Positions 9,101 through 17,845 of a stretch of DNA of 64,000 nucleotides are shown here, in pieces. The stretch lies in contig NZ_VYRZ01000004.1 in the NCBI RefSeq assembly GCF_008710705.1, forward strand, positions 91,754-155,753, read 5' to 3'. The DNA is from Microbacterium radiodurans (GTDB lineage: Bacteria > Actinomycetota > Actinomycetes > Actinomycetales > Microbacteriaceae). The notes beneath the pieces were generated by a model that saw nothing but the letters and a program-made list of their open reading frames with translations, had not been told where the DNA came from and made no database searches. Position 1 is the stretch's first letter. The number at the start of each line of letters is the position of its first letter. A program made the translations under genes and the position numbers.

Positions 9101-10288
9101 CGCGCGCGCGAGGTTCGGCAGGATCTCCAGTGCGTCCGAGCCGGGGTGCTGGCCGCCGTCCTGGGCCTTGGTGGCCACCGACCGGACGTTCATGCCCTCG
9201 ATGAGGTTGTCGGTCGGCATCCCGTCGCCGTAGAGGCCGTAGAGGAGTCCCGACGCGCCGCCCTGGAACTCGCCGGTGGGCTTCGACAGGTCGACGGTGA
9301 GCTGGCCGCGGGCGACGGTCACGTCGGTGCGGACGCTCTGACCGGCCGCCGTGCCCTGCACGGTGAAGGTGCCCGCGACGGCGTAGCGCTCGGCCGGGAC
9401 GTCCTCCCACGCGATGGCGACGTCGCGGGCGTACCCGTCGGAGAACTGTCCGCGCACCGCCGGCGCGAGAACGGGAGCTTCTCCGATCCGCGTGGCCGCG
9501 GTGAAGGCCTGCTGGGTCAGCGACTGCAGCGCCGGCTGCGCTGCCAGGCTGATCTCCGCCACCTCGGCGGCGGTCAGCGCCGAACGATAGATGCGGAAGT
9601 CGTCGACAGCGCCGTCGAACGCGGGATCGGGGTAGAACGAGCTGCCGATGGTGCCGCCGAACTCCGAGGTCGCCGTCACCAGTTCGCCGGGGGTGATGTC
9701 GGTCGTCGTCGTCGACAGCGCGGTGCCGTTGACGTACGCGGTGAGCTGGTCGGCGTCGGTGTCGAGGGTGAACGCGAGGTCCACCCATTCGCCGGCGCGA
9801 AGCGGGTTCGATCCGACGATCTGCTTCTCGGCGCCTCCGCCGCTGGCGCGCGTGATCGCGGTGCGGAGATTGCCGTCGCCCGATGACGGGGTGAAGAACA
9901 GGTACTTCTGGTTGTCGGTGCCGAGGCCGAAGAGCCACTGCCAGTTCGCACCGCCGTCCCAGCGCACGCGGGTGGTGACGCTCAGATCGGTGGCTCCGGC
10001 GATGGGCTCGCGCGGAATGCGGATCGAGCCTCCCCCCAGATCCAGCGCTGCGCCGTCGGGTCCGTCGACCGTCGACGCCTCGCCCGACAGCGTGCCGTCC
10101 CAGCCGTTGCGCGACGAGTCGGGAACCACGGCTCCCGCGACGTCGTCCATCGAGTAGTGCAGGTCGGGTTCGGGCGCCGCGGCTGCGGCGGGCAGGACGG
10201 CCCCGCCGAGTGCGAGGCCGCCGCCGACCGCGAACGCGGTGGTCGCAGCCGCGACCCTGCGCAGGTGGCGTGAGGGTGGGTGGGTCAT
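6173..10288 (-). CDS. Secreted, wall-anchored GH39-like (clan GH-A) glycoside hydrolase
   Basis: 1371 residues. ATG at 10288 preceded by AGAGAGGTACCGAC. Signal peptide to about residue 38; LamG/concanavalin-like domain about 42-245; Big_4-like segment about 260-330; a TIM-barrel glycosidase domain about 335-650. Likely acid/base Glu463 (EPFNEPEGN) and nucleophile Glu586 (PININEYAF) fit the clan GH-A pattern of Asn-Glu plus a late Glu, most like GH39. Two CBM-like domains (about 770-900 and 1000-1190), a Pro-rich linker (PEPEPEPNPNPNPGP) and an LAATG wall-sorting tail follow. Coupled by ATGA to araD, which suggests it releases L-arabinose or an arabinoside. Family assignment is tentative; GH39 and agarase-like GH-A families are the alternatives. 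Confidence 0.75.
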   Translation of the reverse strand: MTHPPSRHLRRVAAATTAFAVGGGLALGGAVLPAAAAAPEPDLHYSMDDVAGAVVPDSSRNGWDGTLSGEASTVDGPDGAALDLGGGSIRIPREPIAGATDLSVTTRVRWDGGANWQWLFGLGTDNQKYLFFTPSSGDGNLRTAITRASGGGAEKQIVGSNPLRAGEWVDLAFTLDTDADQLTAYVNGTALSTTTTDITPGELVTATSEFGGTIGSSFYPDPAFDGAVDDFRIYRSALTAAEVAEISLAAQPALQSLTQQAFTAATRIGEAPVLAPAVRGQFSDGYARDVAIAWEDVPAERYAVAGTFTVQGTAAGQSVRTDVTVARGQLTVDLSKPTGEFQGGASGLLYGLYGDGMPTDNLIEGMNVRSVATKAQDGGQHPGSDALEILPNLARAGGDVYLRITDYYRGFPYQVPGSTPAERRADYADRLADQLAMIEQFASVDDTQRGYVADHLVIEPFNEPEGNMFSNRGVPWSLSGNVSWLDDPTVYYAMWDDTYRTIRAWSERTGIPLRVAGPGTEHLFEQVNGFLRHTVQANTVPDIVTWHELSHPQAIRESVARYRGWESAAFAGTAWEGKPRPININEYAFNYHTSVPGQMVQWISAIEDTKVEAMIAFWNINGNLSDSAVQQNRGNGQWWLYNAYAQMSGQSATVTPPSPGVNYTLQGVASVDADKRVARALVGGANGSAPVDVTGISSETFGGSVRVQVREIGWTGQIGDSSAPRLLSDRVVAVENGTVTVPFGRDGLPAMTDSDAYEIIVTPGENAEPTEVDSTWRGSYEAEDAAATGDVTRNGPEGSPNAVGNYYTSGGFDIGGFRTGADSRAVFTVDVPEAGSYDLSVFSSSLNTDAEIAENGPTNVFVTVDGGSEQEVHLPLSYKWVVWDHADTRVELTAGRHEIALSTSSLDGSRTTRGDAILDRITLERTVSAPSTVYEAEHADHNGEVSAQDPGSVALDADESATFWVYGETDGEARLEVDGTGGGTVSLNGEDVLDLSRGGAADVQLQGGVNKIVVHGAATVDKITVSGSRGEIEHRTYQAEEASLAGTAAVVDADLADGGKAVDGIGGDPGNGNTLTFDVDAAEAGPHAVVVRFSNPEQVPATHYNPNPMARHADISVNDGDAQRVLFVPTFHRNNFWERTLVLDLKQGRNEIRFASSEQPNFDGETFAEDNFPGIPLRAELSPIIDRIVVSALAAPVSPEPEPEPNPNPNPGPSTPPTTGPTTQPAPAGAPSSADLSAATQGAVSGPATIVRGETVKITVGTAAAGRNVSGWLLSTPTALGSGTVATDGTVTLRVPTSAPLGGHRLAITAADGGVIGWYRVTVVEAGSLAATGGAFALGAWVIGGAALAGAGAALARAHRRRGDNGEGATR

Positions 10289-10360
10289 GTCGGTACCTCT
10301 CTGGGGAGCCGGTGTGGGATCGGGTCGTGCAGGTCGTCGGGAGGATCGGGTCGTCGGCCG

Positions 10361-11374
10361 TCAGCGTGATGCCGGACGCGCGACCGAACCACGGTCGGTG
10401 AGGACGGGAGGGAGGAGCTGGAGAGCATCGCCGGGCAGGCCGTCCTCGATGGCGGCGATGAGCCGGGCGACGGCGCGCCGCCCGAGCTCTGCGGCGGCGC
10501 TGTCGACCGCGGTGTAGGGCAGCGAGAAGGCGCGGGCGAAATCGTCCGAGTATCGTCCGATCACCGAGACGTCGTCGGGGGCGCGCAGTCCGCGTTCGCG
10601 CAGCACGAACGGCAGTGCCGCCGCGGCGGCCTCGTTGTTCAGCAGGATCGCCGTCGCATCCGGATGCTGGTCGAGGAGCTCATGCAGGCGGCGACCGACG
10701 TCCGGCTGAGACGCAGCGGCGTGGTGGTGGTGCAGGATCATATCCAGCTGATCCGCCGTCTCTTCGGCGCCGGCGGCCAGACGCCAGACGTAGGCGCCGC
10801 CTCGGTCGACGACGTCGCGAGGCTGCGACACGAGGATGACCTCGCGGTGATCGTAGGCGCGGAGGTGATTCACCATCAGGCGCCCGGCCGATCGGAAGTC
10901 GAGGTCGAAGACGATCGACCCTTCGGGGTTCGCGGGGAGCCCGATGAGGGCGCTCGGCTGATCGATCCGCCCGAGGATCGGCAGACGATCGTCGGTCTCG
11001 CCGACGTTGAGCAGCACGATCCCGTCGACCATGCGCGACGCCGCCACCCGCCGCAGCGCCTCGGCCGCGTTCTCGTCCGAGACGAGGAGGGTGTCGTACC
11101 CCAGCTCACGTGCCGCATCGGTCACCGCGCGGATGAACTCGAGCATGGCCGGCGCGAACTCGTCCGACAGGAACCGGGCCATCAGCGCCAGCACCTTCGT
11201 CTGCGACGTCGCGAGCGCGCGTGCACCGGCGTTGGGCGTGTAGCCCAGGGACGTCACGGCCTCCCGCACGCGCCGGCTGACGGGCTCGGAGATCATCCGC
11301 TTGCCGGAGAGGACGTACGAGACGGTGGCGCGCGAGACGCCCGCTTCGCGGGCGACGTCGGTGATGGTGACCAT
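10361..11374 (-). CDS. LacI-family transcriptional regulator 1
   Basis: 337 residues. The ATG at 11374 follows GAGGAACGAATC and opens MVTITDVAREAGVSRATVS, a standard LacI HTH with hinge by residue 60. A longer upstream frame lacks an RBS. The periplasmic-binding-protein-like effector domain spans about 60-337 (e.g. LPYTAVDSAAAELGRRAV). It lies 72 bp upstream of the GH39-like gene on the same strand, with no terminator seen between them, so it is probably the first gene of a regulator-glycosidase-araD operon. A palindrome AACCGGTT sits in its promoter region, suggesting autoregulation. The effector is unknown, presumably an arabinose-containing sugar. Confidence 0.9.
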   Translation of the reverse strand: MVTITDVAREAGVSRATVSYVLSGKRMISEPVSRRVREAVTSLGYTPNAGARALATSQTKVLALMARFLSDEFAPAMLEFIRAVTDAARELGYDTLLVSDENAAEALRRVAASRMVDGIVLLNVGETDDRLPILGRIDQPSALIGLPANPEGSIVFDLDFRSAGRLMVNHLRAYDHREVILVSQPRDVVDRGGAYVWRLAAGAEETADQLDMILHHHHAAASQPDVGRRLHELLDQHPDATAILLNNEAAAAALPFVLRERGLRAPDDVSVIGRYSDDFARAFSLPYTAVDSAAAELGRRAVARLIAAIEDGLPGDALQLLPPVLTDRGSVARPASR

Positions 11375-11402
11375 GATTCGTTCCTCGTTCGACGATCCGT
11401 CG

Positions 11403-11416
11403 GTGAACCGGTTAAA
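11403..11416. promoter_or_regulatory. Candidate LacI operator AACCGGTT
   Basis: GTGAACCGGTTAAAC contains the 8-bp perfect palindrome AACCGGTT (11406-11413) with a central CG, typical of LacI-family operators. It lies about 30 bp upstream of the LacI-1 start, between it and the terminator of the GH121-like gene. No second copy was noticed in the window. Confidence 0.5.
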
Positions 11417-11450
11417 CACGAGCGGGATGTTCGTGGTGGCGATCGGGAGA

Positions 11451-11480
11451 AGGGGCCGGGGGTGCGAACCCCCGGCCCCT
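11451..11480 (-). terminator. Hairpin terminator after the GH121-like gene
   Basis: AGGGGCCGGGGG and CCCCCGGCCCCT pair perfectly over 12 bp around a 6-nt loop, starting 5 bp past the stop at 11486. It should isolate the GH121-like transcript from the LacI-1 operon. Confidence 0.75.
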
Positions 11481-11485
11481 CGGCG

Positions 11486-14400
11486 TCACGCCGCGCGGCG
11501 GCGGCGGATGATGCCGATCGCGAGAAGCCCGAGCCCCAGCACGAGCACGCCCGCACCGATGCCGATGTTCGTCGCGACAGCGCCGGCATCCTGACCCGTG
11601 GCCGGCAGGCCCGTCACCGTGGGCGAGCTCGCCCCGGGCGTGACCACCGTCACCTGTGCGGTCAGCTCGCCGCCCGGAACCACCAGCGCCACGGTGTGCA
11701 CACCGGCGGTCGCGTAGGCCGGGACGGTGAACACACCGGATGCCGTGCCGTCGGCGCCCACGGTCAGGGTGCCGAGGCGCACCGGCGCCGACCGGAACTC
11801 CACCGCGAACACCGTGCCCGGCGTGGCGCCCGAGACGCTGACCGGCAGCTGCCCGCCGGGAGCGATCTGCGAGACGCCGACCCGCAGCACCTCGGCGCCG
11901 TTGAGCGAGCCGCTCGGCTCCTGACCCGGGTTGCCACCCGGGTTGCCGCCCGGGTTGCCGCCCGGGTTGCCACCCGGGTTCCCACCCGGGTTCGTCGACT
12001 TCGCCGGGATGGCCGCCTCGGCGACCGCGGAGACGTTGCCGGCGACATCGGTCACCCGAACCCGCGCGGTGGTCGCGGCGTCGCCGACGGAGACCGCTCC
12101 GCCCGCCGACGTCAGCCATGCGCCGTCACCGAGCCGGTACTCGACGAGCGCCACTCCGGAGAGGGCATCCGTCCCGGCGGGGGTGATGGTGCGAGCCGTC
12201 GCGTCCCAGCCGACGGTCGCCTCGGGCGCCGCGGTGTCGCGCTTGACCTCGACCGAGCCGGGCTCGGAGGTGTTGCCCGCGGCATCCTTCGCCCGGAACC
12301 ACACCGTCGTCGTGCCGTCCGCGGTGACCTCGATGGGCGCCGTGTAGGCCGCCCACGCGCCGTCGCCGACGCGGGCCTCGATCACCGGAGCGTCGTCGCG
12401 GTCGTCGATCGCCGTCGCGGCGACCGTGACCGTGCCCGTGTACCAGCCGCTGGCCGGCGCCGCCGGCGACACGGTGGACGTGACCACCGGCGCCTGTGTG
12501 TCGGGAACGACCACGTCGGAGTGCTCCCACACCTGCCATTCCTTGATGCCGACGCTGCCCTTGCCCGATTCGGTGCCGACCGGGGTCAGGTTCAGGCGCA
12601 GGCGCGTCGTCTCGACGGGGGCGAACTCGACGGTGTTGTAGGCGTCCTTCGCCACGCCGTACGCGCCGGTCGCCTCGACCGGGACCCACGCCTCGGTCTC
12701 GGTGTCCCAGTACTCCGCCGCCCAGTCCTTCGGCACGTCGATGCCGAGTCCCTGCGCGTCGATGTTCGAGACGAAGTACACGCCCAGCGAGCCGATGCGG
12801 ACCGGTTCGGTCCACTCGTACTGCACCCACTGCGGCGAGACCTCGGGCCACACACCCCAGACGTTCGCGTTGTCATTCGGGGTGACATCGCCCGACGAGG
12901 TCGGCTGGACGTCGTCGTTCAGACCGTCCACCGTGTTCCACCCCGCCGTGCCCGACGCCGTGGGCGTCGCCAGCAGCGCCACGTTGCGACGCTGCTCGCC
13001 GTCGGCCTTCGGGACGGTGCGCTCGACGACCTGCGACACGTTGCCCGCGGTATCGGTCGCCCGCACCGCGACCCGCGTCTCGTCGAGGCCGACGAGCACG
13101 TTGCCCGTGATCGCCGTCCACGCCGGGTCGTCGTTCAGCCGGTACTCGACCGATGCGACGCCCGAGGCGGCATCCGTGGCCGCCGCCTTGACCGTCCGCG
13201 AGACGGCGTCGGCGGTGACCTCCACCACCGGGGCGGTGGTGTCGATGCGCACGGTCTGCTCGGCCACGGCCGACTGGTTGCCCGCGGCATCCGTCGACCG
13301 CGCCTGGAGAACGTGGCTGCCATCGCCCTGGACCGACACCGCACCCGTGTAGGCCGCCCAGGCGCCCTGGTCGACGCGCACCTCGGTGCGCGGGGCCGGA
13401 TCCTGGTCGTCGGTCGCGGTGACATCCACCGTCACCGACTGCTTGTGCCAGCCCGAATCCGGTGCCGCAGGCGAGACCTGGAAGGCCACCGTGGGCGCCT
13501 TCGTGTCGTCTCCGCCGCCACCGACGGTCACAGCAGCCGATGCGGCCTTCGTGCCCGGCAGATCGCTCTGCACCGTGCCGGCGACGGTGAAGTCACCGGC
13601 CTGCGCGTACGACGCCGGATCGACGGAGTCCCAGGTCACCGGAAGGTCCTGGCGCGAGCCGTCGTTGAACAGCACGCCGATGGCCTTCGGCAGCACCGGG
13701 GCCACACCGACGAGGGTGCGCGTGGTGACCGCGTCGATCTGGTTGATCTGACCCGGGTTGGTCGCGCGGACCCACACCGTCGCCTTGGCCGGCAGCGGCG
13801 AGCCGGGCACGATGCCCGACAGCGGGAAGCTGCCCTCGCCCGCGACCTGCGCCTCGGTGACCGGAGCCCACGAGACCGGGAGGTCGGCGTGGCTGCCGTC
13901 GGAGTACGTCGCGTCCACCGTCGCGGGCAGCTGCGGCAGGGTTCCCACGGACGTCCGGACATCGATCGGCTCGATCGCCGTCGGGGTGTCGGCATAGACC
14001 TCGAGCTCGCTGACCGCCACGGCCGCCCGCGTCGAGCCGGATCCGGCCGCCTCGAGCACGACGCGCAGGCGCGTCGTCGTCACGGCGTCGAAGGTCACCG
14101 AGTTGCCGGCATCGCGAGCGACGCCGTATCCCGAGGCCCCCGAGACGTCAGCCCACTCCGAGCCCGTCCAGTACTGCGCCTTCCAGCCCTTCGGAACGTT
14201 CACGCCGCTGCCCGAGTTCGGGTCGGACTGGTCGCTCCAGAAGCTGATCTCGGCACCGGCGATGCGCTGCGGGGTCTGCCATTCGTACTGCAGCCAGCGG
14301 GTCGCCGGGTGGTTGCCCGACCAGGTGCCCCAGATGTCACTCTGGCTGCCGCCGGTGAACAGCACGGTGCCGTCGTTGACCGCGCGGACGTCGTTCCACG

Positions 14401-17400
14401 ACGCGGTGTATTCGGCGGTCGGCACGGCGTCGGGGGCGACGTTCGCACCGGCCGTCGCCGGCTCGCCCTGCACCGTGACGTCGGCCTGCGACGTCCTCTC
14501 GCCGTCGTCGGCGGTCAGGCGCAGCACGTACTCGCCCTCGTCCGAGAACCGCGCCGTGGTCGAGGCCGAGGCCGGATCGTCGAAGAGCACGGTCGCACCC
14601 TCGGGCGCGCTCTGCACCGTCCACTGCGCGCTCAGCTCGCCGCTGGGCAGGCCGTCGTCCTTCACCGTCCCGACGAGCGCCGCTGCGCCGCCGACCGAGG
14701 CCTGGCGGTTCTCCCACGCCGTCACGAGCGGCGCCTGGTTCGTCGACTCCGGCGCAGCGATGCCGGTGCGGAACACCTGCAGCTCCTTGACACCGGTCTT
14801 CGCGCCGGCCGCGTGCGTCGCCGTCAGTCGCACGGCGTCGCCGGTGACCTCGGGGAACTGCACGTGGTTGTAGTTCGCCCGCGGGTAGGCCGGCATGCGC
14901 GCCTGCTGCGGGATCGGCGTCCACTGCCCGTCGCGGCGGACCTCGAGGGTGTACACCGACGGCTCCGCGTAACCCGCGGCCGTCGCCGACGACGAGCTGT
15001 CGTAGAAGTAGACCCGCGCGTCGTCGAAGGTCTGCTCGCCGCCGAGCTCGACGGTCAGCGCGTCCTTGTCGTTCGGCGACCCGGCGGTGCCCCAGAAGGG
15101 CTCGTTGATCGTCGTGCCGTTGACGGCGCCGGCGGGCTCACGCCCGGGAGCGGAGAACGTCGCGGTCGCCGACGCTGCGAGGTTGTCGCTGCCCGTGCTG
15201 GCGGTGCGGATGTCGGCGCCGGCCTTGGCGAACAAGTCGACCACGCGGGCGTCGTCGGCGAAGCGCACCTCCTGCGGCGTCTGCACGGCGGATGCCGCGG
15301 CCGTCACGACCTCGGCGTCGCCCTCGAGCACCTCGACCTCACCGGTGGCGGGGTCGTAGACGACGTGCGCGAGGTCGTCGACGGTGAACGCGAGCTCGCC
15401 GTCGAGGAAGACCGAGTAGCCCTCGGGCACGTCGTCGCCGTAGTGGCGCTCGCCGCCCGGCTGGTCCCACGTGACGGTCAGGTCGCGGTCGCGGAAGCGG
15501 ATGTTGTTCGCGGTGAAGTGGTCCCACCCGATCGCGATCGGGTCGAGCTCGATCTTGGCGTCGCTGCGGGTGCGGACACCCATCGCGTCCTCGATCATCG
15601 TGAAGTTCGTCGCGCCGAGGATCGTGTGGTGGATCCACGAGCGGTAGTCGATCTTCTGCGGATCGGCCGAGCCGTTGGCCCAGAACTCGTTCTGGTCGGG
15701 CAGGCGGTTGTCACCGCCGTTCTGGTAGTGGGCCCACGCGTTCCAGTAGAGGAGCTTCTTGTACCACTCGGCGTCGATCGCGTCGGTCGGGTAGTCGCGC
15801 AGCACGGAAGACAGCATGCGGAACATCACCGTGGAGTTGATCACCGAGAAGTTGTTGCTGCCTTCGCCGCCGGTGGCGTTGTACGCCGCCTGATCCGCCT
15901 GGTTCGCCGTGAAGAACGGGAAGATCGGATACTGCTTGTCGTCGGCGAACAGCCGGAGCGCGTTGACGTAGTCGTCCTTGTAGTCGGCGTCACCCGGCTT
16001 CGGCACCAGCCCGACCGCGAAGGGGTAGTAGTTGTTGATCTCCTTCCACGGGACGTGCTCGCCGTTGTTCGCCATCGCGTGCTCGAGCAGCTTGCGGTCG
16101 GGGTTCCAGAGCACATCCATGACCTGGGTCTTGATGTTCTGGGCGAACGCGGTCATCTCGTCGGCCTTGGCCGTGTTGCCCGCGGTGCGGTAGGCCTCGG
16201 CAGCGGCGAGCGCGTTCGAGTAGAGGTAGGCGTTCTCGGCACGGTCCTGGAAGCCGCCCTTCCAGTGGAACGACACGGCATCCGCGTCGTTGCCGGTCAT
16301 CGCGCCCCAGTCGTATTCGATGAGCCCGTTGCCGTTGTGGTCGTAGGCGTCGACGAGTCCCTTGACGTCGTACTCGGCGTACTCGGCGAGGTTCTGCGCG
16401 ATCGCAGTCGGTCCACCGTGCAGCTCGTATGCGCGCCAGGCCGCCTCGGAGATGTACTGCGTGTAGCTGTTGGACCAGTTGGCCGGGTCGCCGGGGTTGT
16501 CGACGAACTTGTAGCTCTTGCTCGTCTCGCCCGCCGAGACCCAGGGGCCGTATGAGTAGATGGGGTCGCGGAAGTACTTCAGGTCGTCGATGAACATGCC
16601 CGTCGTGAGCACGATCGCGTTGTTGTAGCCGAGCACGCCCTCCATGGACGTCGGGAACTGGTACGTGTTTCCCGGCATGTCGGCGTCGAGGAAGTTGTAA
16701 CGCATCAACCACCAGCGGTAGTAGAGCGTCTTGTCGATGTTGTCCTCGGGGGTGTCGAGGTAGGGCACGTTCTCGGCCCACCACCGGTTGTAGAGCGTCA
16801 CGTGAGCGGTGTACGCCGCAGCCGAGGTGGCTTCGCGGATCGAGTCGTAGTCCGTGCGCGAGTCGGCGATCTCGTCGGTCACGAGGCCGAGCTGGACCTT
16901 CGCGGACACCGTTCCGCCCGCCGGAACCGAGAGGGTGCGCACGAGCGTCTCGCCGGCGGGGACGAAGTCGTCTCCCGACAGACGCGGCGAGAGCTTCGTC
17001 AGGTCGTTCAGCGCCTGCACGTGGCCGACGAGCTCGTCGCCCTCGGCGGTCGTGGCGTACGGCGAGGTCGCGACGAGCTCGACGTCGACCGCGCCGCCCG
17101 TCGCCCGGACGTCGAGGTTCGTCACCAGCACGTTCGCGTCGGTGATGAACTTCGTCTGGACGACCTCGATGCCGGCTGCGGCGTTGGTGTGCACGCTCTG
17201 CCAGTAGCTCGGGGTCTGCTTGCGCTTCGCGGTGTCCTCGGTGAGGGCGATGTCGGCGCCGCCGATGCGGGCGGTGATCGTGTAGCCGCTGCGGCCGTCG
17301 ATCGCCTCCCAATAGGCCAGCTGGCCGGCGAAGCCGAGGACGGCCGGGTTGTGCTCCTTCATGAAGGCGGCGCGGCCGCGGGTGAACAGCCACTGGTTGT

Positions 17401-17710
17401 TGTCGCCGAAGCTGCCCGCCGTGCCGGTGCGGGCGAGCATCTCGTCCATCCAGAAGTCGCTCTGCGCGGTCGATCCGGCCCCGGACGCGACGTCGGCGTC
17501 GAAGATCCGCATCAGCTGGTTGCCGGGGGTGTACGTCACCCCCGTGTCCGGCACCGGGTTGGGGCTGCCCGAGAAGGTCGGGTAGCCGATGTCGGTGTTG
17601 GCGGCGTAGGCCGGCGCGACCGCGAAGGTCGTCGCCAGCACGGCCGTGACCGCTGCTGCAGCGATCGCGGTTCGCCCGAGCCGACTGGAGGTCGTCGGAG
17701 TGCAGTCCAC
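11486..17710 (-). CDS. Large secreted wall-anchored glycoside hydrolase, candidate GH121 beta-L-arabinobiosidase
   Basis: 2074 residues from GTG 17710 (preceded by GAGAGGAATCAACCACC); an upstream ATG at 17767 is possible but lacks an RBS. Signal peptide to about residue 36. Residues 40-830 form an (alpha/alpha)6-type glycosidase region rich in Trp/Tyr (e.g. YYRWWLMRYNFLDADMPGNT, GLIEYDWG). Downstream are F5/8-type C domains, Big_4-like and OmpL47-like Ig modules. A run of GGNP repeats (GGNPGGNPGGNP) and an LPATG sorting signal with a membrane helix end the protein. Size, architecture and neighbours (GH127, ABC transporter, LacI, GH43) match Bifidobacterium longum HypBA2. The GH121 call rests on this synteny plus fold; other MGH1-like families are alternatives. 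Confidence 0.75.
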   Translation of the reverse strand: MDCTPTTSSRLGRTAIAAAAVTAVLATTFAVAPAYAANTDIGYPTFSGSPNPVPDTGVTYTPGNQLMRIFDADVASGAGSTAQSDFWMDEMLARTGTAGSFGDNNQWLFTRGRAAFMKEHNPAVLGFAGQLAYWEAIDGRSGYTITARIGGADIALTEDTAKRKQTPSYWQSVHTNAAAGIEVVQTKFITDANVLVTNLDVRATGGAVDVELVATSPYATTAEGDELVGHVQALNDLTKLSPRLSGDDFVPAGETLVRTLSVPAGGTVSAKVQLGLVTDEIADSRTDYDSIREATSAAAYTAHVTLYNRWWAENVPYLDTPEDNIDKTLYYRWWLMRYNFLDADMPGNTYQFPTSMEGVLGYNNAIVLTTGMFIDDLKYFRDPIYSYGPWVSAGETSKSYKFVDNPGDPANWSNSYTQYISEAAWRAYELHGGPTAIAQNLAEYAEYDVKGLVDAYDHNGNGLIEYDWGAMTGNDADAVSFHWKGGFQDRAENAYLYSNALAAAEAYRTAGNTAKADEMTAFAQNIKTQVMDVLWNPDRKLLEHAMANNGEHVPWKEINNYYPFAVGLVPKPGDADYKDDYVNALRLFADDKQYPIFPFFTANQADQAAYNATGGEGSNNFSVINSTVMFRMLSSVLRDYPTDAIDAEWYKKLLYWNAWAHYQNGGDNRLPDQNEFWANGSADPQKIDYRSWIHHTILGATNFTMIEDAMGVRTRSDAKIELDPIAIGWDHFTANNIRFRDRDLTVTWDQPGGERHYGDDVPEGYSVFLDGELAFTVDDLAHVVYDPATGEVEVLEGDAEVVTAAASAVQTPQEVRFADDARVVDLFAKAGADIRTASTGSDNLAASATATFSAPGREPAGAVNGTTINEPFWGTAGSPNDKDALTVELGGEQTFDDARVYFYDSSSSATAAGYAEPSVYTLEVRRDGQWTPIPQQARMPAYPRANYNHVQFPEVTGDAVRLTATHAAGAKTGVKELQVFRTGIAAPESTNQAPLVTAWENRQASVGGAAALVGTVKDDGLPSGELSAQWTVQSAPEGATVLFDDPASASTTARFSDEGEYVLRLTADDGERTSQADVTVQGEPATAGANVAPDAVPTAEYTASWNDVRAVNDGTVLFTGGSQSDIWGTWSGNHPATRWLQYEWQTPQRIAGAEISFWSDQSDPNSGSGVNVPKGWKAQYWTGSEWADVSGASGYGVARDAGNSVTFDAVTTTRLRVVLEAAGSGSTRAAVAVSELEVYADTPTAIEPIDVRTSVGTLPQLPATVDATYSDGSHADLPVSWAPVTEAQVAGEGSFPLSGIVPGSPLPAKATVWVRATNPGQINQIDAVTTRTLVGVAPVLPKAIGVLFNDGSRQDLPVTWDSVDPASYAQAGDFTVAGTVQSDLPGTKAASAAVTVGGGGDDTKAPTVAFQVSPAAPDSGWHKQSVTVDVTATDDQDPAPRTEVRVDQGAWAAYTGAVSVQGDGSHVLQARSTDAAGNQSAVAEQTVRIDTTAPVVEVTADAVSRTVKAAATDAASGVASVEYRLNDDPAWTAITGNVLVGLDETRVAVRATDTAGNVSQVVERTVPKADGEQRRNVALLATPTASGTAGWNTVDGLNDDVQPTSSGDVTPNDNANVWGVWPEVSPQWVQYEWTEPVRIGSLGVYFVSNIDAQGLGIDVPKDWAAEYWDTETEAWVPVEATGAYGVAKDAYNTVEFAPVETTRLRLNLTPVGTESGKGSVGIKEWQVWEHSDVVVPDTQAPVVTSTVSPAAPASGWYTGTVTVAATAIDDRDDAPVIEARVGDGAWAAYTAPIEVTADGTTTVWFRAKDAAGNTSEPGSVEVKRDTAAPEATVGWDATARTITPAGTDALSGVALVEYRLGDGAWLTSAGGAVSVGDAATTARVRVTDVAGNVSAVAEAAIPAKSTNPGGNPGGNPGGNPGGNPGGNPGQEPSGSLNGAEVLRVGVSQIAPGGQLPVSVSGATPGTVFAVEFRSAPVRLGTLTVGADGTASGVFTVPAYATAGVHTVALVVPGGELTAQVTVVTPGASSPTVTGLPATGQDAGAVATNIGIGAGVLVLGLGLLAIGIIRRRRAA

Positions 17711-17765
17711 GGTGGTTGATTCCTCTCGGCGCCGTTCGTCGATGAGCAGCGCGTGCGTGGCTGGC

Positions 17766-17828
17766 ACGCTACAGAGAGGTCGAGGAGTTCCGCAACGCTT
17801 TTCGGTTATTTCGAAACGCCCCGAAAAC
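17766..17828 (-). promoter_or_regulatory. Promoter and operator of the GH121-like gene
   Basis: Minus-strand TTGCGG (17795-17790) and TAGCGT (17771-17766) are spaced by 18 bp. Directly upstream is TTTCGAAATAACCGAAAAG, nearly identical to the block before the GH43 gene. Outer arms TTTTCGG/CCGAAAA (17799-17827) form an inverted repeat around a central TTTCGAAA. Likely target of the adjacent LacI-2 regulator. Confidence 0.65.
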
Positions 17829-17845
17829 GGCGACCCTCCGAAGAC

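Noticed and set aside
357..10288. Very long open frames on the plus strand and in alternative minus frames over the glycosidase genes, 800-1200 codons long.
   Set aside because: Shadow frames from high GC3; Arg/Gly/Ala-rich products with no signal peptide, RBS or domain. The minus-strand readings carry catalytic motifs and signal peptides.
10664..16555. A 1963-codon plus-strand open frame opposite the GH121-like gene.
   Set aside because: Product is Arg/Val/Gly low-complexity without domains; the opposite strand has a clear secreted enzyme with LPATG tail. Antisense artefact of codon bias.
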